64,000 nucleotides of DNA from assembly GCF_027923905.1 (NCBI RefSeq), contig NZ_AP026966.1, positions 1,117,001 to 1,181,000 of the forward strand, in the 5' to 3' direction. The notes below the pieces were generated by a model. It was not told the DNA's origin and searched no databases. It saw nothing but the letters and a program-made list of their open reading frames with translations. The position numbers were made by a program, and so were the translations under genes. Below, piece by piece: positions 51,237 through 59,871 of this stretch (position 1 is the first letter of the stretch; each line of letters starts with the position of its first letter). Origin of the DNA: Massilia varians (GTDB taxonomy: Bacteria > Pseudomonadota > Gammaproteobacteria > Burkholderiales > Burkholderiaceae_D).

Positions 51237-51313
51237 ACAGCACTCGTCCACTGCTCCCTACCGAGGTTTCGCTGACCTGGCCAAATCTCGTCCTAGCTGG
51301 AAACGAGTACTGT
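51237..51313 (+). other. Inverted repeat in hcp leader
   Basis: ACAGCACTCGT (51237-51247) faces ACGAGTACTGT (51303-51313), 11 bases with one mismatch and a 55-base interior that also holds an AGGT/ACCT hairpin. The 249-base gap before hcp has no recognised gene. Confidence 0.4.
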
Positions 51314-51448
51314 TCGCAAGGGAGTAGCGAGTCTGACCTCCTGCTGTTTGACGTGCTTCAATTTGCCTCAACTCCTTGATGAGTAACAGCGCGTACATGA
51401 GTTACCTCGGCATTATCGATGCTCTCTTAATTCGTTTGGAGGCATCAA

Positions 51449-51943
51449 ATGGCAGTTGACGCATACCTGCAAATCGACGGTATCAAAGGCGAGTCGATGG
51501 ACGACAAGCACAAGGACTGGATCGAGTGCCTGGACGTAGATTTCGGCGTCGATCAGCCGCGCAGCCCGGTGTCTTCGACCGCCGGTGGCCATACGTCAGC
51601 GAGAGCGGAATTCGACGAGGTTGTCGTAAGCAAGCTGGCCGATCTGTCTACGCCAATCCTGTTGCAGCACTGCGCGACGGGAAAGACCATTCCCAAAGCC
51701 AAATTCGAGTTTTTTCGCGCCGACGGCAGCGGCGAACGGGTGAAATATTTCGAAATGGCGTTGGAGAACGTCTTGATCGGATCGGTGAAGCCGGGCTTGA
51801 AACCGGGCGTTGGGATGCAAGAAGATCTGTGCTTGAAGTTCAGCAAGGTCACCTGGAAATACACCCAGCAGAAGATTAGTGGCGGCGCTGGTGGTAGCAC
51901 AGCGGGGGGCTGGGACCTGTCCACCCACAAAATTGTGGCTTAG
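51449..51943 (+). CDS. hcp: Type VI secretion Hcp tube/cargo protein
   Basis: A 164-residue Hcp-family protein, the ring subunit of the T6SS tube that also carries small effectors. Recognised from the N-terminal AVDAYLQIDGIKGESMDDKHKDWIE and the beta-rich core ending in LKFSKVTWKYTQ. A GGAGG ribosome-binding site lies six bases before the ATG. No other T6SS structural genes are in the window, so it is an orphan hcp. It directly precedes a candidate amidase effector (eight bases) and immunity gene. G+C is visibly lower than in neighbours. Confidence 0.9.
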   Translation: MAVDAYLQIDGIKGESMDDKHKDWIECLDVDFGVDQPRSPVSSTAGGHTSARAEFDEVVVSKLADLSTPILLQHCATGKTIPKAKFEFFRADGSGERVKYFEMALENVLIGSVKPGLKPGVGMQEDLCLKFSKVTWKYTQQKISGGAGGSTAGGWDLSTHKIVA

Positions 51944-51951
51944 GTGCGGCC

Positions 51952-52340
51952 ATGGCAGCTGTCGATGTGGAGAAATTCACAGAGCACCTGCGCGACAAGG
52001 CGGATAAAGTAGGTTATGGCAAAGGACGTTGCGCCTACTTTGTGAGACAAGCGTTGGGGCAGGTGGCTATAAGCCTCCCACATGGCCGGTGCATGCGAAA
52101 GACTGGGGGCCGTCATTGCTGCGTGCAGGCTTTCATACAGTACGTGTCGAGGATCTTTCGACCTACAAGCCGTTAAAAGGCGATGTCGCCGTGATACAGG
52201 CGACGACTAACCGGAAAAGCGGCCACATTCAAGGATTTGACGGGAGGAACTGGATATCCGACTTCGTGCAGAAGAACGGATTCTGGCCCGGCAGAGAGTA
52301 TCGCAAGGAGACCCCAGCCTATGTCATCTACCGTCCTTAA
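51952..52340 (+). pseudogene. Frameshifted Cys-His amidase effector, Tae-like
   Basis: Two frames together encode one small protein. Frame one (51952 on) reads MAAVDVEKFTEHLRDKADKV then GKGRCAYFVRQAL; after the G-run at 52056-52059 the meaning passes to the -1 frame, GGYKPPTWPVHAKDWGPSLL to TPAYVIYRP, ending at 52340. Restoring one base gives about 129 residues, with likely catalytic Cys27 and His92 (SGHIQGFDG), the pattern of NlpC/P60-like peptidoglycan amidase effectors. Which Tae family it belongs to is not determined. The missing base may be a real mutation or an assembly error in a homopolymer. Confidence 0.65.
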
Positions 52341-53001
52341 ACATGCGCTGGTCTGTGCATCGTTTGCCGCCTTCAGCATACCCGTCGCGGTCAAGCAGTC
52401 TCAGTCGATTCTTTCCTGTGAAATCGTCAAGACCGAGCGCGCCGCATTGAAACAGGCGCCCAAGGGAGTGCGCCGCGTGAGCAAGCATGTGCTGGAGATC
52501 CCTTCAGAAACAGGTCCACAGCGGTTTGTTGATAAGCCACCTCACCATAAGGGCGAGATGGGCGGGGTACACTGGCGCTACTGCGGTTACGATGCCAAGG
52601 CGAAAGCTCATCTGATCGAACTGATTGATGAAAGTTCGTATTCTGGTGACCTCCTGCTAGTGGAAACCGGGCAACGAGTGCGCACTGGTCATACTGTCTT
52701 GTTCTCGCCAAATATGAAAGAGTTCCTGGCGATTGAGCGGGAAGCTGGCGTGGACGGGGAGAATTGGACCGTCCAGGATAAGACGGGCAACGTCGTCTGG
52801 AAAGGCTATGCAGGGACAGTTGCCAACAATGTCGACGGCGTGGAAATGGTCGTCTCCACGTTCGACCGCCCACGTTGGACTGGGCAAGGTGAATTGACTG
52901 CTCGATTTGTTTGCACGTCGTCGAACGCATACGGGACCATGACCCTTGTCCGCTTACCGTCAGGCAGGTGGGGTTGGAGCGGCCACGCAAAATGCCCTTA
53001 A
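52321..53001 (+). CDS. Candidate periplasmic immunity protein for upstream amidase
   Basis: A 226-residue protein whose ATG (52321) lies inside the end of the effector gene, overlapping by 20 bases, with AAGGAG ten bases upstream. An N-terminal hydrophobic segment (about residues 8-25, ALVCASFAAFSIPVAV) suggests export. There are four cysteines after it (in LSCEI, RYCGYD, RFVCTS, AKCP), which could form disulfides. No homologue was recognised. The placement behind an hcp-amidase pair, translational coupling and export match Tai-type immunity proteins; immunity is inferred, not shown by sequence. Confidence 0.6.
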   Translation: MSSTVLKHALVCASFAAFSIPVAVKQSQSILSCEIVKTERAALKQAPKGVRRVSKHVLEIPSETGPQRFVDKPPHHKGEMGGVHWRYCGYDAKAKAHLIELIDESSYSGDLLLVETGQRVRTGHTVLFSPNMKEFLAIEREAGVDGENWTVQDKTGNVVWKGYAGTVANNVDGVEMVVSTFDRPRWTGQGELTARFVCTSSNAYGTMTLVRLPSGRWGWSGHAKCP

Positions 53002-53064
53002 GATCTGCGTTCTTGATGCGCTTTTTCCAGTATGACCGGGTGTCCCGGATTCGTCTCGTGGCGG

Positions 53065-53088
53065 ACGCGGATACCGCGGCATCCGCGT
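53065..53088 (+). other. Hairpin after immunity candidate
   Basis: A perfect ACGCGGAT/ATCCGCGT stem (53065-53072 with 53081-53088) with an eight-base loop and no T-run, within the 124-base gap. Possibly an RNA end structure of the T6SS module. Confidence 0.4.
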
Positions 53089-53125
53089 GTAAGATCGATG
53101 GCCTGCACCCGACAAGGAGACCGCC

Positions 53126-53524
53126 ATGTTCAGCCTCGACGATTTCGCGCAGCTGCAGTTCCTGGAGGGCCGCTGGAAGGGCATCGCACCGGACGGCAAG
53201 GAATTCTTCGAAGAATATACCCGGCCCGAACCCGGGGTATTCCAGTCGCACCGCTTCCCGGACAGCGCGTTCCGGAGTCAAGGCGCTGGCCACACCGACG
53301 GCGCCACCATCAGCCTCGAGGATGGCGAGGTGATCTCGCAGTGGCGCGACTACACCTGGAAGGCGTCCAGCATCGGCGCCGACTCGGCCGCTTTCGAACC
53401 CGTGAATGCGCCGAGCCAGTTTGTCTGGCGCCGGGTCGACGACGCGACCCTGGAAGCCCGGCAGCGCTGGACGGCGGACGGCAAGGCGCAGGAATTCACG
53501 CTCCGGCTCACCAGACTGAACTAG
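53126..53524 (+). CDS. Small beta-barrel (lipocalin-like) protein, unknown
   Basis: A 132-residue soluble protein with the pattern FLEGRWKGIAPDGKEFFEEY, then alternating beta-strand-like segments to RWTADGKAQEFTLRLTRLN. This resembles the DUF6265/lipocalin-like small-barrel families, but no function can be assigned. No signal peptide. A start at 53126 is preceded by AAGGAGA. An alpha/beta hydrolase gene follows after 23 bases. Confidence 0.7.
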   Translation: MFSLDDFAQLQFLEGRWKGIAPDGKEFFEEYTRPEPGVFQSHRFPDSAFRSQGAGHTDGATISLEDGEVISQWRDYTWKASSIGADSAAFEPVNAPSQFVWRRVDDATLEARQRWTADGKAQEFTLRLTRLN

Positions 53525-53547
53525 CCGCCCGGGGGGCAAACGGCCGC

Positions 53548-54309
53548 ATGAGGCAAGCCTTCGTCGTCATCCTGCTGCTGGCCATGTGCGCCTATGCCGC
53601 CGCCTGCCTGGCGCTGTTCTTCCTGCAGCGCTCGCTGATCTATTATCCGCCGCGCGCCGCCTATGCGGCGCCGACGACTTCGGTCCTCGCGGTGGATGGG
53701 GCCAGGGTGCTGGTGTCCGAGCGGCCGCTGGCGGGCCAGCGGGCCCTGATCTACCTCGGCGGGAATGCCGAGGACGTCACCGCCAGCCTGCCCACCCTCG
53801 AGCGTGCCTTCCCCGGGCGCGCCCTCTACCTCCTGCATTACCGCGGCTACGCCGGCAGCACCGACAAGCCGTCCGAACCGGCCCTGGTCGGCGACGCGCT
53901 GACCCTGTTCGACCGGGTGGCGCGCACGCACCGGGACGTGGCGCTGCTCGGGCGCAGCCTCGGCACCGGGGTGGCGGTGCAGGTGGCCAGCCAGCGGCCG
54001 GTCAGCAAGCTGGTGCTGGTCACGCCCTATGACAGCCTGGCCGGGCTGGCTGCCCGACAGTTTCCGTATTTTCCGGTACGCTGGCTGCTGCGCGACCGCT
54101 ATGCCTCCTCGGCCTACGCGCCGCGGGTGCGGGCGCCGACCCTGTTGCTCGCCGCCGAGCATGACGACATCATTCCGGCGGACAGCGCCGAGCGTCTGCT
54201 GGCGCGGTTTCCCGCAGGGGTGGCACAGCTGCGCGTGCTCGAAGGAACCGGGCACAATACGATTTCCGACAGTCCCGACTACATCCCTTCGCTCCAGTGG
54301 GCGAAGTAA
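53548..54309 (+). CDS. Alpha/beta hydrolase with membrane anchor
   Basis: A 253-residue hydrolase of the BAAT/DUF-type alpha/beta fold. Residues 1-27 form a hydrophobic N-terminal segment (anchor or signal). Nucleophile elbow LGRSLGTGVAVQVA, with Ser in GRSLG; acid in LLLAAEHDDIIP; His in GTGHNTIS. The substrate is unknown. ATG 53548 was chosen from the position of the hydrophobic segment. A Dabb-family gene follows 22 bases downstream. Confidence 0.82.
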   Translation: MRQAFVVILLLAMCAYAAACLALFFLQRSLIYYPPRAAYAAPTTSVLAVDGARVLVSERPLAGQRALIYLGGNAEDVTASLPTLERAFPGRALYLLHYRGYAGSTDKPSEPALVGDALTLFDRVARTHRDVALLGRSLGTGVAVQVASQRPVSKLVLVTPYDSLAGLAARQFPYFPVRWLLRDRYASSAYAPRVRAPTLLLAAEHDDIIPADSAERLLARFPAGVAQLRVLEGTGHNTISDSPDYIPSLQWAK

Positions 54310-54331
54310 ACAAACAAGGAAAAGGAGCACT

Positions 54332-54649
54332 ATGCCAGCCACACCATCCCTGCGTCACGTCGTGCTGTTCGCGTTCAAGGGCGATGCCGGCCAGGAGGCG
54401 GTCGACGCCGTTGTCGCCGACTTCGGCCGGCTGCCCGCCGAGATCCCGGGCATCGCCGCCTACGAGTGGGGCACCAACGTGAGCCCGGAAGGCCTGAACC
54501 AGGGCTTCACCCACTGCTTCACCTTGACCTTTCCGAGCGACGCCGCGCGCGACGCCTACCTGGTGCACCCGGCGCACCAGCGCTTCGTGGAGTCCCTGGG
54601 CAGCTGCCTGGAACGTTCGCTGGTAGTCGATTACTGGACGCAAGCTTAG
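54332..54649 (+). CDS. Dabb-family (stress-responsive A/B barrel) protein
   Basis: A 105-residue ferredoxin-like-fold dimeric alpha/beta-barrel protein, recognised from LRHVVLFAFKGDAGQEAVDAVV and TFPSDAARDAYLVHPAHQRFVE. Members are usually small soluble proteins of unknown or enzymatic role. AAGGAG lies five bases before the ATG. A truncated repeat (R6) follows the stop. Confidence 0.85.
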   Translation: MPATPSLRHVVLFAFKGDAGQEAVDAVVADFGRLPAEIPGIAAYEWGTNVSPEGLNQGFTHCFTLTFPSDAARDAYLVHPAHQRFVESLGSCLERSLVVDYWTQA

Positions 54650-54671
54650 CGAGAACCGTATCTATGGACTC

Positions 54672-54718
54672 CACCCGCCGATACGCTCCGCCCGTGTCGT
54701 GCATGCCGCCCACCCTAC
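54672..54718. repeat. Partial palindromic repeat, fragment R6
   Basis: A fragment of the repeat family: CACCCGCCGATACGCTC resembles R1 (CACCCGTCGATACGCTC), and it closes with GCCGCCCACCCTAC. It lies between two convergent genes. Confidence 0.65.
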
Positions 54719-54725
54719 GATGCCT

Positions 54726-55943
54726 TCAGGGGCGCACGTCGGCCAGCGCCTTCCACACGTCCCTGAACTGCTGGACGATCTTCGGATCGTCCTGCTCACC
54801 CTTGCCGCCGGCTTCGATGTTCGTCATCAGGATGCGGCCGGTGCCGCTGGCCGGGTCGATGAACATGAAGGCCGTGACGCCCGGATCGCTGCCCGAATGG
54901 CCCACCAGTCCGTTCCGGCGGATGCGCCAGAATACGCCGCTGTTCGGTTCCGCCGCCGGGCTGGCGGCCGGCAAGGCCTCGGGCGCGAACTCCGGATCGA
55001 ACAGCAGAGTGAAGCCGGCCTTGCTCAAGACGCCTTCGCCGCCCTTGTAGCCCTTCACCATGGCCATCAGAAAGCGCGCCAGGTCGGCCGCGGAGGTGGT
55101 CAGGCCGCCGTCCGGGTAGGTGACCAGGGCGTAGCGCGGATAGGCCTGGTGGCGGCGGTTGTAGGCGGTCGCCTGACGCTTCGCCTGGCCCGGGTCGGCG
55201 CGCCACGAGGTGGAGCGCATCTGCAGCGGCTCGAAGATGTGTTTTCGGGTGAAGGCCTCGAAGCTCTGGCCGCTTTTCACCTCGATCAGGTAGGCGGCCA
55301 GCGCCGCGCCGATGTTCGAATAATGGTAGGCGAGGCCTGGCGCCTCCTTGGCGAAGTTGGTTTTCCGGTAGCTGCGCCCGCCCACCGCCAGGTAGTTCTT
55401 GAGAAAAGCGCCCAGGCTCAGGTCCTGGCGGCCGGGCTGGGTGAAGTCGCGCCTGAATTGCCGGTAGAGCGGGCCGCCGGTATCGGCATCGGGCAGCACG
55501 TAGTACGAGTGGCCGTAGATCTCGTCGTCATCGACGATGCTCGACGTATGGGTGACCAGGTGGCGCACCGTGATCGGTCCGCCGCCATGGGGATGCGCTA
55601 CCGGGAAGGGCAGGATGGCGTTGATCTCGGTGTCCAGACCGAAGTAGCCGAGTTCGATCGCCTTCACGATCGCCACGCCGATCACGGTCTTGCTGACCGA
55701 GCCGACGTTCTGCAGCGTCTCCTCGGTGTAAGGGCGTTTGGCCTGCAGGTCAGCATGGCCGAAGCCGCGCTGGTACAGCACGGCATTGCTGGACACCACC
55801 GCCACCGCGAAGCCCGGCAGGCTCGAGGCCTGCTGCAGCTTGGCGAGCTGGTGGGTGAGGGCGGGCCGCTCCTCGGCCGCCTGCGCGGCCGGGACGCCGA
55901 CGGCCAGCAGGGCCAGCAGGCAGGGAGCGAACAACTGCCTCAT
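54726..55943 (-). CDS. Exported serine beta-lactamase-like hydrolase (class C/PBP-like)
   Basis: A 405-residue protein with a signal peptide (MRQLFAPCLLALLAVGVPAAQA) and a beta-lactamase-fold domain. The catalytic motif SVSKT lies near residue 78 and YHYSNIGAAL gives the Tyr-Ser-Asn element; the third motif is HSGSDPG near the end. Proteins of this type are often D-aminopeptidases or esterases, so drug hydrolysis should not be assumed. Start 55943 was chosen because it begins a proper signal peptide. Confidence 0.85.
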   Translation of the reverse strand: MRQLFAPCLLALLAVGVPAAQAAEERPALTHQLAKLQQASSLPGFAVAVVSSNAVLYQRGFGHADLQAKRPYTEETLQNVGSVSKTVIGVAIVKAIELGYFGLDTEINAILPFPVAHPHGGGPITVRHLVTHTSSIVDDDEIYGHSYYVLPDADTGGPLYRQFRRDFTQPGRQDLSLGAFLKNYLAVGGRSYRKTNFAKEAPGLAYHYSNIGAALAAYLIEVKSGQSFEAFTRKHIFEPLQMRSTSWRADPGQAKRQATAYNRRHQAYPRYALVTYPDGGLTTSAADLARFLMAMVKGYKGGEGVLSKAGFTLLFDPEFAPEALPAASPAAEPNSGVFWRIRRNGLVGHSGSDPGVTAFMFIDPASGTGRILMTNIEAGGKGEQDDPKIVQQFRDVWKALADVRP

Positions 55944-55980
55944 CAGGGCTGTACGTACGAGAGCGCCCGCTGAAATGCAA

Positions 55981-56001
55981 AACCGCGGCCAGGCCGCGGT
56001 T
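55981..56001 (-). terminator. Hairpin terminator downstream of antitoxin gene
   Basis: A perfect AACCGCGGCC/GGCCGCGGTT inverted pair around one base; on the minus strand it runs into TTTTGC. It would end the small addiction-module gene transcript. Confidence 0.55.
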
Positions 56002-56028
56002 TCTCGTGTCGCATCGTCAGGCCCGGCC

Positions 56029-56235
56029 TTATTCCTGCCATTCCTGCAGCGCGCGAATGGCGGTCTCGCCGTTGCGGATCGCCTTGACGCGGCGTATGAC
56101 TTCATTGTGCCAGGCTTCATCGGCATCCTCGTCAGGACCATCGATATCCTGGAGGAGCATGCGCACCAGCGCGTGCTTTTCCTCAGCACTCAGCATCTGG
56201 ATCTTATCCGCGATCTCGGCAACCAGGTTCGACAT
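56029..56235 (-). CDS. Addiction-module antitoxin-like protein (no toxin seen)
   Basis: A 68-residue acidic helical protein. The pattern LSAEEKHALVRMLLQDIDGP, then DEAWHNEVIRRVKAIRNGE, matches the putative addiction module component family (Unstab_antitox). These are normally followed by a ParE/RelE-type toxin gene; here the next features are a terminator and the serine hydrolase, so the antitoxin appears orphaned. Confidence 0.7.
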   Translation of the reverse strand: MSNLVAEIADKIQMLSAEEKHALVRMLLQDIDGPDEDADEAWHNEVIRRVKAIRNGETAIRALQEWQE

Positions 56236-56277
56236 GATGCTCCTTCCAGTAATATTTTTGAAATAATAGCGTGGCTT

Positions 56278-59200
56278 TTATGGGTTGTCGACTGGAACCA
56301 TATTGTCCGTTGGTTTTCTGTCAATTAACTTGTTGTCCGGATCGATGCCGGCCCGTGCCGGACGCCCGCCGACCACCAGCGTCACGGTCTGGCTGGCCTT
56401 GTCGACCAGGCGCCGTTCGCGCGCCAACGGGTTGCCGTTGCGGTCGTCGACGCCGAACTCGATGTAGTCCCTGAGCGGCGCCGGCTGCTCGTCGCCCAGT
56501 TCCCCGGCGCGCACCTTGCCGGCATGCGCCCGGATCGTGACCTCGAACTTGCCGTCCGGCCGCCGGCGCGCGCTGGCGCTGTCGGCGCGGTTCTCGTACA
56601 GCACGATGTGCTCGAACAGGTCGTCGATGAGATAGACCTTGTCGGGCGGCGTCACGGCGCGCAGCCGGTCGAGCAGGGCCAGCACGGTCGGGTAGGGCGC
56701 GCCCTTGGCGCCGTGTTCCTGCAGCAGGCTGCTCAAGACGTGGTTGACGACATCCTCGCCCAGCATGTCGGCCAGCAGGTACAGCGCCAGGCTGCCCTTG
56801 CGGTAGTGGATGTAGTCCTGGTTCTCGTTCTGCGCCAGCGGCAGTTCCTTGCGGCGCTCGGTGGCGCGGCCCATCAGGTAGGCATCCAGGTTGTAGCGCA
56901 GGAAGCGGCGCATCTTCTGGCCGCCGACCGCGCGCTTCATGACCATCAGCGCGGTGTACTCGGACAGGCTCTCCGACAGCACGCTGGAACCGCGCGCGTT
57001 GGCGCCGGCCAGCTGGTGGCCCCACCACTGGTGCGCGGTCTCGTGGGCGCTGACGTAGAAGGGATAGTCGATGTCCTTGGGCGAATCGTCGTCGATGCGG
57101 GCGATGAAGCCGATGCTTTCCGAGAACGGGATGGTGCCCGGGAAGGCCTGCGCGTAGGACGCGTAGCGCGGGAACTCGACGATGCGCAGTTCGCCGAACG
57201 GGTAGGGGCCATAGTTGCGCGAGGCGTATTCCAGGCCGGCCTGGGCGCCGCGGATCATGCGCTCCACGTTGGCGTCGTGGCCCGGATGGTAGAACACGTC
57301 GATGGTCACGTCCTGCCAGCGGTCGTGCCGCACTTCGTAGCGCGCCGACTGGATGGCATAGAAATTCAGGACCGGCTTGTCCATCCGGTAGTGGAAATAG
57401 CGCCGGCCCTTGTCCAGCCATTCCTTTTCCAGCGTGCCCGGGGCGATCGCGATCTGGTCGGGAGAGGTCGCGACGACGGCGTCGAAGCCGATCCAGTCGG
57501 CGTCCGTGCCCAGCACGTTGTTGGCGCGTGCCGCCGGGTCGTCGCGTGCGGGCAGCGGATCCTTCGGCGCCAGGCCGCGGCGCTTGCGGTCGCGGTCGTC
57601 GACCAGCTCGACGGACGGCTGGTAACCGATGCGGGGCATGACCTCGTTGCTGAAGAAGGTTCCGTTCTCGACGACCGGGGTGTCGCGGCCGATGCCGAGC
57701 AGGCCGCCGGGCCGGTAGCGAAGGCTGAACGAGAGCGCCATGCGCGCGCCCGGCGCCAGGGGCTCGGCCAGGCGGTACAGGTAGAAGCCGTGCTCCGGAT
57801 CGGCCGCTATCTGGCGCGCGTCCTGCGAGAAACGGAGGACGAATTCGGCGCCGCGCTGCTGGTACAGGACGACGTCGCGCAGCGGCGCTCCGGTGCGGTT
57901 CTCCAGCTGGTAGAAGCCCTTCACGGCCAGGCTGCGCGTCTCGGGGCGGATGTCGACCTGCAGGTCGACCCTGGCGATGCGCGGCTGCGGCAGCCGGGCG
58001 AAGCGGCGGTAGCGCAGCTCGTACTCGGCGCGCAGGCTCTCCTGCCGCGCGCTGGTCAGGTAGCCGCCGGCATGCAGCTCGTAGGCCAGCAGCGCGCCGG
58101 TGCCCGCAAAGATCACGAGGCCCGCGCCGAAACCGGCCAGCACCGGCCTGGAGAGATTGCGGCGCGCCAGGCGCAGGCGCTCGCGCCAGCCGCTGTCGAC
58201 GCCGCGCGCCCACAGCACCCGCGCCGCCACCATCAGCATCAGGGCCAGGCCACTCCAGTAGAGCTGGAACAGGTGCTCGCGCAGCAGATAATGGCCGAAG
58301 CCGTTCATGGCCGAATAGGTGAAGGACGGCGTGCTGCCGTACACCAGCATCGGGTGGTCGAAGCCGAAGCCGCGCGCGGTCCCGAGCACCAGGTACAGGG
58401 CGATCAGGATGAAGTAGGCCAGGTAGCGGTTGTTGACGATCACCTGCATCGCGATGGCGGCCACCGCCAGCAGCGCGTACTGCGGCAGCAGCACCGTGAA
58501 CAGGAAGCGCAGGTAGAGGCCCGGCTCGAGCCCGAAATAGCCCTTGAACAGCTGGATCAGCATGCCGACCAGCATGGCCTTCACCAGCAGCAGGGCCTGC
58601 AGGCCGACCAGGGCCAGGGTCTTGCCCACGAGCGGCAGCCAGGTCGGCGCCGGCATCGCGTCCAGCATCTGCGCCATGCGCGCCTCGCGCTCGCGCCACA
58701 CCATCTCGCCGGCGAACAGGGTGGTCACCACCAGCATGTACAGCGCGAACACGTCGCGGATAAGGTCCAGCACCATGTAGGTGACGGGCAGGGTATTGGT
58801 GCCGTAGATCGAGCCGAGGTCGAGCGCGCTGGCGGCCAGGATCAGGGCGCCGGCGACGCCGAGTGCCAGGAAATAGATGTTCTTGCTCGACTCGCGCAGG
58901 TTGTACAGCACCGATTTGCCCAGCAGGAGCGCCAGGCTGCGGCGCTCGAAGTCGGGCGGCTCGCGGGTGTCGATGGCCGTGTGCGACAGCTGCGGGGTGG
59001 CGTCGGCGGCGGTGTCGGCCGGCTGCGGGCCCTTCCTGTGGCGCGCGTCGACGTTGCCGGTGGCATGGAAGCGCCAGTAGCCGAACAGCAGGACCGCCAG
59101 CCCGAAGCCGACCCAGATCAGGCGGTTCACCAGGTACACGCCTTCGAGCGTGACGGGGCGCGTGTTGCGCTCGGCGATCGGCCAGTATTCGGTGAGGCGG

Positions 59201-59868
59201 ATCAGGGCGGTAGTGCCGAAGGGATCCATCAGCGCGGCCAGGGTCTTGTAGTCGAGGTCGCGCGCCAGCGACGGGGCGACGATGTAGCCGATCATCATGA
59301 CGATGCTGGCCACGTAGACCGGCAACATGCGGCGCGACAGCGCGGCCAGCACGAAGAACAGGGCGCCGAAGATGAAGGTGTTGGGCAGCAGCGTGAGCAG
59401 GTAGGGCAGCAGGTAGTTCGCCACTCCGCCCGGTCCCAGGCGGTCGGGCTCGATGCCGGGGATGAAGGTCCCGAGCCAGGCGCCCAGCACGATGCTCGAC
59501 AGGATCACGGCCAGCGTGGCGAAGCCGCCGAGGAAGCGTCCCAGCACGTAGTCCGCCTTGCGGATCGGCGCGCTGAAGAAGAAGTGCTGCATCTCGTATT
59601 CGAAGTCCTGCTGCACCGAGCGGCCCATCACGGCCGCCACCACGATCACGCCGAAGCAGCCGAGGAAGGCGGCAGTCAGGGCGATCTGGCGCGGCCCATT
59701 GATCAGGACCCGGCCGCCGAAGGTGACGATGGCGTCGCGGAAGGCGCCGCCCGCGGCCGCCATCCACAGCATCGCCAGCGCCAGGAAGATGCCGAAGTAG
59801 ATCCAGGTCGACAGCAGGCGCAGCCGCTGCCGTGCCTCGAAGCCGGCGATGGCGAACAGCGGGCGCAT
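56278..59868 (-). CDS. ABC-2-type permease fused to M1 aminopeptidase
   Basis: A 1196-residue membrane protein. The N-terminal half (about residues 1-590) has about a dozen membrane helices of the ABC-2 permease type. The C-terminal half is an M1-family domain with the zinc motif HETAH at 942-946 and a downstream glutamate in [11 protein letters not shown]. The GxMEN exopeptidase motif is not seen; PFSESIGF sits at its place. It is encoded three bases from its ATPase partner. Architecture is known as a fusion family of uncharacterised function; which half faces the periplasm is an inference. Confidence 0.85.
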   Translation of the reverse strand: MRPLFAIAGFEARQRLRLLSTWIYFGIFLALAMLWMAAAGGAFRDAIVTFGGRVLINGPRQIALTAAFLGCFGVIVVAAVMGRSVQQDFEYEMQHFFFSAPIRKADYVLGRFLGGFATLAVILSSIVLGAWLGTFIPGIEPDRLGPGGVANYLLPYLLTLLPNTFIFGALFFVLAALSRRMLPVYVASIVMMIGYIVAPSLARDLDYKTLAALMDPFGTTALIRLTEYWPIAERNTRPVTLEGVYLVNRLIWVGFGLAVLLFGYWRFHATGNVDARHRKGPQPADTAADATPQLSHTAIDTREPPDFERRSLALLLGKSVLYNLRESSKNIYFLALGVAGALILAASALDLGSIYGTNTLPVTYMVLDLIRDVFALYMLVVTTLFAGEMVWREREARMAQMLDAMPAPTWLPLVGKTLALVGLQALLLVKAMLVGMLIQLFKGYFGLEPGLYLRFLFTVLLPQYALLAVAAIAMQVIVNNRYLAYFILIALYLVLGTARGFGFDHPMLVYGSTPSFTYSAMNGFGHYLLREHLFQLYWSGLALMLMVAARVLWARGVDSGWRERLRLARRNLSRPVLAGFGAGLVIFAGTGALLAYELHAGGYLTSARQESLRAEYELRYRRFARLPQPRIARVDLQVDIRPETRSLAVKGFYQLENRTGAPLRDVVLYQQRGAEFVLRFSQDARQIAADPEHGFYLYRLAEPLAPGARMALSFSLRYRPGGLLGIGRDTPVVENGTFFSNEVMPRIGYQPSVELVDDRDRKRRGLAPKDPLPARDDPAARANNVLGTDADWIGFDAVVATSPDQIAIAPGTLEKEWLDKGRRYFHYRMDKPVLNFYAIQSARYEVRHDRWQDVTIDVFYHPGHDANVERMIRGAQAGLEYASRNYGPYPFGELRIVEFPRYASYAQAFPGTIPFSESIGFIARIDDDSPKDIDYPFYVSAHETAHQWWGHQLAGANARGSSVLSESLSEYTALMVMKRAVGGQKMRRFLRYNLDAYLMGRATERRKELPLAQNENQDYIHYRKGSLALYLLADMLGEDVVNHVLSSLLQEHGAKGAPYPTVLALLDRLRAVTPPDKVYLIDDLFEHIVLYENRADSASARRRPDGKFEVTIRAHAGKVRAGELGDEQPAPLRDYIEFGVDDRNGNPLARERRLVDKASQTVTLVVGGRPARAGIDPDNKLIDRKPTDNMVPVDNP

Positions 59869-59871
59869 GGC

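Noticed and set aside
52427..53539. A 370-codon minus-strand frame opposite the immunity candidate and lipocalin-like gene
   Set aside because: Spans two plus-strand genes with plausible starts and ribosome-binding sites; no recognisable domain.
54726..55943. Antibiotic-resistance beta-lactamase
   Set aside because: The motifs fit the broad serine hydrolase/PBP-like group; nothing indicates drug hydrolysis in particular.
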